A stretch of 64,000 nucleotides of DNA from Macrostomum hystrix. Its lineage: Eukaryota > Platyhelminthes > Macrostomidae. The notes under the pieces were generated by a model, which was not told the DNA's origin, ran no database searches, and saw only the letters and a program-made list of their open reading frames with translations. Both the position numbers and the translations under genes were made by a program. This document shows, in pieces, positions 58,701 to 64,000 of the stretch (within the stretch, counting starts at the first letter, position 1; the number at the start of each line of letters is the position of its first letter). The stretch lies in contig CATNEN010000003.1 in NCBI GenBank assembly GCA_950097015.1, forward strand, positions 9,901,501 to 9,965,500, read 5' to 3'.

Positions 58701-61039
58701 CTCACGGCCTGCGACTCAACGAGCGGAGCCGGCGGTCCGGGAGTGTGCCCTTCATGCACGGCGGAAGGGGCCACGCGCTCTCAGAGTTTCTATCGCTGGC
58801 CAGGGTGAGTTTTCGCGCTAATATCTGCGTGAAGAAATACTGTCAGTTTGTGTGATTATCTGCGTGAAGAAATACTGTATGCTTGTGTGATTATCTGCGT
58901 GAAGAAATACTGTCTGCTTGTGTGATTATCTGCGTGAAGAAATACTGTCTGCTTGTGTGATTATCTGCGTGAAGAAATACTGTCTGCTTGTGTGATTATC
59001 TGCGTGAAGAAATACTGTCTGCTTGTGTGATTATCTGCGTGAAGAAATACTGTCTGCTTGTGTGATTATCTGCGTGAAGAAATACTGTCTGCTTGTGTGA
59101 TTATCTGCGTGAAGAAATACTGTCTGCTTGTGTGATTATCTGCGTGAAGAAATACTGTCTGCTTGTGTGATTATCTGCGTGAAGAAATACTGTATGCTTG
59201 TGTGATTATCTGCGTGAAGAAATACTGTCTGCTTGTGTGATTATCTGCGTGAAGAAATACTGTCTGCTTGTGTGATTATCTGCGTGAAGAAATACTGTCT
59301 GCTTGTGTGATTATCTGCGTGAAGAAATACTGTCTGCTTGTGTGATTATCTGCGTGAAGAAATACTGTCTGCTTGTGTGATTATCTGCGTAAAGAAATGC
59401 TGTCTGTTATTGGGATAATATGCGTGATAAAATTCTGTCTGTAAGTGAATGGCTGCATAATAAACTACTGCCCGTTAGTGTGATTATCCGCGTGAAAAAT
59501 ACTGTCTGTTTGTGTGATTATCTGCCTGATAAACTACTGTCTGTTATGTGTTTATCTGCGTGATAAACTACTGTCTGTTAATGTGTTTATCTGCGTGATA
59601 AACTGCTGTCTGTTTGTGTGATTATCTGCGTGATAAACTGCTGTCTGTTTGTGTGATTATCTGCGTGATAAACTACTGCCTGTTAGTGTGATTATCTGCG
59701 TGATAAACTACTACCTGTTAGTGTGATTATCTGCGTGATAAAATACTACGCTCGTATGTTAGTGTGATTAACTGCGTCATAAACTACTGCCTGTAAGTGT
59801 GATTATGTGCGTGATAGAATACTGTCTGTTAATGTGTTTATCTGCGTGATAAACTGCTGTCTGTTTGTGTGATTATCTGCGTGATAAACTACTGTCTGTT
59901 AATGTGTTTATCTGCGTGATAAACTGCTGTCTGTTTGTGTGATTATGTGCGTGATAAACTATTGTCTGATTGTGTGATTATCTGCGTGATAAACTACTGC
60001 CTGTTAGTGTGATTATCTGCGTGATAAACTACTGCCTGTTAGTGTGATTATCTGCGTGATAAAATACTACGCTCGTATGTTAGTGTGATTAACTGCGTCA
60101 TAAACTACTGCCTGTAAGTGTGATTATCTGCGTGATAAACTACTGTCTGTTAATGTGTTTATCTGCGTGATAAACTGCTGTCTGTTTGTGTGATTATCTG
60201 CGTGATAAACTATTGTCTGATTGTGTGATTATCTGCGTGATAAACTACTGCCTGTTTGTGTGATTATCTGCGTGATAAACTACTGCCTGTTAGTGTGATT
60301 ATCTGCGTGATAAAATACTACGCTCGGATGTTAGTGTGATTAACTGCGTCATAAACTACTGCCTGTAAGTGTGATTATGTGCGTGATAGAATACTGTCTT
60401 TTAGTGTGATTATCTGCGTGATAACTTCTGTACCTGTAACTAACTGTAATGCCTGCAATTCGTGTCGTACATTTAACTTCAAGCAGCTCAAATGCCGCCA
60501 CTTCCTGCTGGCAGGTGGTTGACGACATCTCAGACGTGCGCTACATCAGCAAGTGGATTCTGACCCTCATTCAAGCCGGTGCCGATCCCAATTTAGAGCC
60601 GTACACAGCTGAGCCAACCATAGTCCACTCTCAGAGCTCTATTTACCTGCGCAGTTGCAGTACACAGCCTCTGAATCTGTTCCTGCATCATTGCCGTGAG
60701 TCTGGCTGCCGCCTACTGCACGGTCCGCACGCCTGGCGTCTACTCACCCTGCTATTCAACTCCACCCAGCAGACTCTGGCCGATCGAATTGTGGCCGACT
60801 TTGTGGCCAAAATGAAACGCGAAGATCCCAGATTTCTTAGATTAGCCGATATTCAAGCGCTGGCTCAGAAACCGCGCAGTCTGCGACAACTCTGCCGCCT
60901 CCGGCTGCATCGCCGACTGATGGAATCCGCCAGGGAATCCGTCGAACCTACTAGGCCCTATCATCAGGCCGTGAGGTCGCTGTCCCTGCCCTATCAACTG
61001 GTCAATTATCTGCTGTTCTTCCAGCCCTGGGATAACTAA
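52719..61039 (+). CDS. Ankyrin-repeat protein with C-terminal SOCS box (ASB-like)
   Basis: Six exons: 52719-53467, 53915-54172, 56011-56476, 57543-57866, 58556-58804 and 60515-61039 (stop TAA). Phases agree across all joins, giving about 856 residues. Ankyrin repeats are seen in exon 1 (YTLLQYAVQSRSEMLVKLLL, DLGADPNAAA, APLHTACRLNCFALFELLLN) and exon 3 (DGLTPLMHAAVSSFELFRLL, QDADGNTVLHHLVSH). Weaker ones lie in exons 4-6 (LIQAGADPNLEP). The end has PRSLRQLCRLRLHRRL and VRSLSLPYQLVNYLLF, typical of a SOCS box that recruits Elongin B/C and Cullin 5, which makes this a probable substrate receptor of a ubiquitin ligase. The substrate and ASB subclass are unknown. The donor CGCAG|GTTTGG of exon 1 is weak. 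A local frame break is suspected near 53250 (see findings). Introns 3, 4 and 5 are filled by different arrays. Confidence 0.85.
53541..53760 (+). mobile_element. tRNA-derived SINE-A copy in ANK-SOCS intron 1
   Basis: TTGTATCCTAGTGGCTGGAG (A-box region) and AGGGATTCGATTCCC (B box) are followed by CTTCAGTTCACCCAGCTG and TTAAATGGGTACC. The orientation is the same as the gene. Confidence 0.85.
54300..54990 (+). mobile_element. SINE-B copy with an internally amplified segment
   Basis: The tRNA-like head (GTTTAACGCGTTAAAGGCAC, CAAGGTCCTTGAGGTC) is followed by the tandem array at 54365-54755. The normal SINE-B body then continues (GGGCCAACCTCCAAGGCACA, GTACACTGCCTGAGCAAGTC, CATTGCCCGCAGCCCTCCTG) to an AT-rich tail. 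Ordinary copies are about 370 bp. Confidence 0.88.
54365..54755. repeat. 32-bp array derived from the SINE-B interior
   Basis: About 12 nearly identical copies of CCGCGGCGAGGCCACATTAA plus TTAGGGGCGCAG. The other SINE-B copy at 62545-62915 has a single CCGCGGCGAGGCCACATTCA at the corresponding place. Confidence 0.95.
54991..56010. other. Remaining part of ANK-SOCS intron 2
   Basis: AT-rich sequence with no recognised element. It ends at acceptor CAATTCACTAG. Confidence 0.6.
56545..57445. repeat. 23-bp minisatellite in ANK-SOCS intron 3
   Basis: About 38 units of GTTCAGAGTAGGGGATT followed by a variable hexamer (CTCGGT, CCCAGT, GCCGGT, CACAGT, CTCTGC). The first 17 bases are nearly invariant and the last six carry the variation. 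It starts about 75 nt after the donor. Confidence 0.97.
57935..58385. repeat. 32-bp minisatellite in ANK-SOCS intron 4
   Basis: About 13 units of GATTATCCCATACTGGGGAT plus TTATGAATATCA, with internal block duplication (the succession at 58010-58130 recurs at 58135-58255). Confidence 0.95.
58815..60445. repeat. 35-bp minisatellite in ANK-SOCS intron 5, two-phase
   Basis: It begins within about 12 nt of the donor. From 58815 to 59390 there are about 16 nearly identical units GATTATCTGCGTGAAGAAAT plus ACTGTCTGCTTGTGT. From 59395 on the related but diverged form GATTATCTGCGTGATAAACT dominates, with a rare variant containing ACTACGCTCG recurring at about 59747, 60068 and 60318 as a higher-order block. 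Confidence 0.95.
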
Positions 61040-61079
61040 CATCAGTGATTAAAACTGTTGAGTTCGCTAAAGAATCCCA

Positions 61080-61620
61080 TCGATAATAGATCTCTAATTC
61101 TATTAGAAATCCCTATTTCTATTACAAATCCCTATTTCTATTAGAAATCCCTATTTCTATTACAAATCCCTATTTCTATTACAAATCCCTATTTCTATTA
61201 CAAATCCCTATTTCTATTACAAATCCCTATTTCTATTACAAATCCCTATTTCTATTACAAATCCCTATTTCTATTAGAAATCCCTATTTCTATTACAAAT
61301 CCCTATTTCTATTACAAATCCCTATTTCTATTAGAAATCCCTATTTCTATTACAAATCCCTATTTCTATTACAAATCCCTATTTCTATTAGAAATCCCTA
61401 TTTCTTTTAGAAATCCCTATTTCTATTAGAAATCCTTATTTCTTTTAGAAATCCCCATTTCTTTTAAAAATCCCTATTTCTATTAGAAATCCTTATTTCT
61501 TTTAGAAATCCCTATTTCTTTTAGAAATCCCCATTTCTTTTAGAAATCCCTATTTCTTTTAGAAATCCCAATGTCGATTAGAAATCCCAATTTCGATTTA
61601 AATTCCCTTCCTCGTTGAAA
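61080..61620. repeat. 19-bp minisatellite after the ANK-SOCS stop codon
   Basis: About 28 units of CTATTACAAATCCCTATTT, becoming diverged towards the right (CTTTTAGAAATCCC). It starts about 45 nt after the stop and lies before the nearest AATAAA, so it may be within the 3' UTR. Confidence 0.95.
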
Positions 61621-61765
61621 ATCGTGATTCTGTTTTGAAATCCCAGGTCCGATTTTAAACCATTCCAATGTGGTCACGGCATCCTTCCAACATGATTTAT
61701 TATTCTTTCTTCGATTTTTTTCAACAGCAAGTTGATTTTTGGCAACTCCAAAGATTTGACTTTCA

Positions 61766-61771
61766 AATAAA
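61766..61771 (+). terminator. Candidate poly(A) signal AATAAA of the ANK-SOCS gene
   Basis: AATAAA in the context TTTCAAATAAATTG, about 730 nt past the stop. It is the first canonical hexamer I noticed downstream of the array. Confidence 0.4.
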
Positions 61772-62540
61772 TTGTTTTTGAAAAAAATTGTTTTCTTTAA
61801 GTTGTGAACTTCAAATTATTTTAAATTTAATTGTTTGTGTTGTCTGTTGGTCTAACAGAACACTTCTGGTTCATTGTAGTTGTGTCTATTTATAACTTTA
61901 ATGAAATATCTGAAATTGATCACACCTCATTATTGCTTGTATTACTGTTGTCAAACAATTTGTATTGCTTAGCTTGTTAATGGCAAATGTGAAAGAGAAA
62001 TAATTGTCTTTTTTATTTTGTTAAATTAGAGTCACACGGAGTTTCACGCGGATGTGTTACGCAATGTTTTATGGTTTTTAAACGAAAGCAATCAATAATG
62101 AAACTGTGTCTTAATTTTTTCTCCACTCTTCTTATTTATTCCTAGTTCATCCACTTCGCATTATTCCATCAGTCCACTCTTCCCCATTCCCCCGTTCCTT
62201 TAGTACAATGATCCCTCGATTCCCCTTTCCCTCGACCCCTTTTCCCTCGACCCCTTTTCCCTCGATCCCGTTTTTCCTCTCTTCTTCAATCAGTCCGCTG
62301 TTCTCCCAAGCTCCTGTTCCACCTGTCCTCCTTTTCGCCAAATCCTGTACCCTCAATACCTTTTTTACGCGAACTTCGCTTCCTTCAGTCCGCTATTATC
62401 ATAATCCCCTGTTCTACAGTCTCGCAGTTACTTCTGTCCTTGTTACTCAAATCACCGGGTTTCTTCGACCCCTGCTCCCTCCGCCCGTTTGTACCCAAAT
62501 TTTATTTAATTTTAGCTCCATTCGTGAAAATGATCAATCA
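61772..62540. other. Spacer, no gene seen
   Basis: AT-rich to about 62140, then pyrimidine-rich with a short triplicate of CCCTCGACCCCTTTT at about 62230-62270. No gene was recognised. Confidence 0.45.
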
Positions 62541-62544
62541 CCCA

Positions 62545-62915
62545 CATATAGTTATACAAGCTATAATTGCCGGAGGGCTGTGGGCAATGGCACATCATTT
62601 GGTGACACTAGACCCGCAGCCAGCGAGGAGGCAATTCTGTCATTTCGCTGACACCTGAGCACACACACACACAGATACCGTACGCAGGCACACACTCACA
62701 CAGGTGTGTACATCTGCCCTGACTTTCTCATCGTCAGGCAATGTACACTCTCACTGTGCCTTGGAGGTTGGCCTTCAAGGGCGTAAATTGCACGACAAGC
62801 CCCCAATCCAAGCCCAAATGAATGTGGCCTCGCCGCGGAGTCGAGCTTAGGGACCTTGGTGCGAGAGGCAAGCGCGTTAAACGCTCTGTCACTGACCCCA
62901 CCTACATATATTAGA
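62545..62915 (-). mobile_element. SINE-B copy, near full length (about 370 bp)
   Basis: On the minus strand it reads from a tRNA-like head (CAGTGACAGAGCGTTTAACG, then GCACCAAGGTCCCTAAGCTC) through CCGCGGCGAGGCCACATTCA and the conserved GGCCAACCTCCAAGGCACAG, to GGGCTGTGGGCAATG reversed and an AT-rich tail. A CA microsatellite (ACACACACACACACAG) lies within it at about 62660. It is the best reference copy in the window. Confidence 0.82.
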
Positions 62916-63320
62916 ATCAGACGCTGTATATTGATAGAACACATTAAATATGTTATCGTCAGGCAGACAAAGCCCAGATTAAACAAATGAGTGCTGAACA
63001 CTTTGTAAAAAAATGACACAAGAACAATATTATTGCTTATAGTGCTTAGAAGGCTTATAGTGCCGTTTTAAAACAGCGACAGATTGAAAGCCAGGTAGGT
63101 GTTAATTGCCCGTCAGCTTCCTTTTGTTATAGCCGATGGCGAGAGCCTACAGATATTTTATCACTTGCATTGGTCTCACTGACCATTTATAATGGCTTCC
63201 CTAATCCTTTGAAACCTGCCTGATGCCATTGATGATTGATCCTGCCTCACACATTCTTATGGTCTGAGTCGTGAAGCAGCTGAAGCAACCAATGCAAAAG
63301 CGTCACTGGTGTTCTTGAAA

Positions 63321-64000
63321 ATGATCCCAAATCGAAGCATTCTGCTGCTTCTAGCACTCGGAATTCTGCAACAGCCATTCGGCCTTGCTTCTGCCTCGTC
63401 AATTGACGCGTTCAAGCGAACTGACGGCTTTCTGTGCGTTCAAGCCGAATTTATCAGAAAGTTGCCGCACGTCTGGCTTGATTTCGAATGTTCCATCCTG
63501 TGCAGCAGGGAGCAGCGCTGCCAGGCCTTCACCATGGCTGACGGTCCGCGTCAGCTGTTCGTGTTCGACAAGTGCAGCAAGTCGGTGAGGGACTGCAGCT
63601 GCTCCAGGAGAGGCCAGGTGTTTGTGAAGCAGCAGCCGGGACTCGAGGCTGGCCAGCTGTGTCCGACTGGCTACGGAGACGACCTGTGCGGCGTGAAGTA
63701 CAAGGTGCAGCCAACTGGCACCTGGCCAGTTCAGAGGCAGAGGTGCGAGTCCGAGAGCGGTCTTGTGATCATCGCCGACGTGACAAGTAGCAGTGAGATG
63801 TCTCACATCGGACTCATTTACAGCACGACTGCGAGTGGAGTCTCGCTGTGGCTGGGCGGCCTCCAGCCTCCGGGCAGTGCGGAGCCGTCAGGCGGCTGGC
63901 ACTGGGTCTCCTGCAACGGCACCATCGACAGCAGCCTGTGGAACAGCGGAGAGCCGAACAACGGTGGTAACGCAGAGGACGCGGTCTGCACCATCGGCCG
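63321..64000 (+). CDS. Secreted C-type lectin-domain protein with cysteine-rich N-terminus (3' partial)
   Basis: Open from ATG at 63321 to the window end, 226 codons with no stop or needed splice. Residues 1-25 (MIPNRSILLLLALGILQQPF...) form a signal peptide. Residues about 40-95 have closely spaced cysteines (DFECSILCSREQRCQAFTM...DKCSK...CSC), resembling a PAN/apple-like module. From about residue 115 a C-type lectin domain follows, with CGVKYKVQPTGTWPVQRQRC, SLWLGGL, WHWVSCNG and WNSGEPNNG...EDAVC. The EPN motif is usual for mannose-type calcium-dependent sugar binding. The family serves adhesion, mucus or innate recognition. The final cysteine and the C-terminus lie beyond the window. The high GC and even frame use contrast with the flanks. 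Confidence 0.85.
   Translation, partial: MIPNRSILLLLALGILQQPFGLASASSIDAFKRTDGFLCVQAEFIRKLPHVWLDFECSILCSREQRCQAFTMADGPRQLFVFDKCSKSVRDCSCSRRGQVFVKQQPGLEAGQLCPTGYGDDLCGVKYKVQPTGTWPVQRQRCESESGLVIIADVTSSSEMSHIGLIYSTTASGVSLWLGGLQPPGSAEPSGGWHWVSCNGTIDSSLWNSGEPNNGGNAEDAVCTIG

Overview
This is a metazoan nuclear genome window. It has GT-AG introns, exons clearly richer in GC than their surroundings, tRNA-derived SINEs and several animal-specific gene families. A lophotrochozoan is likely. A free-living flatworm is my best guess, because the genes show short outron-like leaders ending in an acceptor and one gene has no ATG of its own but starts in frame at an acceptor. That fits spliced leaders that end in AUG, as in flatworms. 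The species assignment is inference only.

Eight protein genes could be assembled exon by exon from splice sites, reading phase and remembered family motifs. Five lie on the minus strand, read right to left. They are a TUT4/TUT7-like terminal uridylyltransferase (5' end only, <1-2182), an N6AMT1/HemK2 glutamine methyltransferase (4847-6469), an SLC7 cationic amino acid transporter (14905-18033), a rhodopsin-class neuropeptide-type GPCR (25635-28445), and a three-CCCH-finger ZC3H4/ZC3H6/Su(s)-like nuclear RNA-binding protein (nine exons, 35939-44497). Three lie on the plus strand. They are YIPF6 (49194-51901), an ankyrin-repeat/SOCS-box protein (52719-61039), and a secreted protein with a cysteine-rich N-terminus and a C-type lectin domain (63321->64000, cut by the window edge). 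These genes are functionally unrelated housekeeping and signalling genes, and I see no operon or pathway cluster.

The striking feature is tandem repetition. More than twenty unrelated minisatellite arrays, with unit periods from 10 to 63 bp, occupy roughly a quarter of the window by my hand tally. Many fill introns, usually starting within about 10-160 nt of the 5' splice site. Others sit between genes. Two of them (31.0-32.3 kb and 33.7-34.6 kb) are related and lie in inverted orientation. One (54.36-54.75 kb) is visibly an amplified internal piece of a SINE. Several arrays carry higher-order or segmental duplications.

Mobile elements include two copies of a TA-flanked terminal-inverted-repeat element (7083-7726 and 8761-9519). 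The second copy is interrupted by a 418-bp TIR element with an 8-bp target duplication, and the first copy preserves the empty site. At least two tRNA-derived SINE families are scattered through introns and spacers. The remaining long stretches (about 9.5-14.8, 18.1-19.3, 24.5-25.6, 29.9-31.0 and 44.5-49.2 kb) contain no gene I can support.
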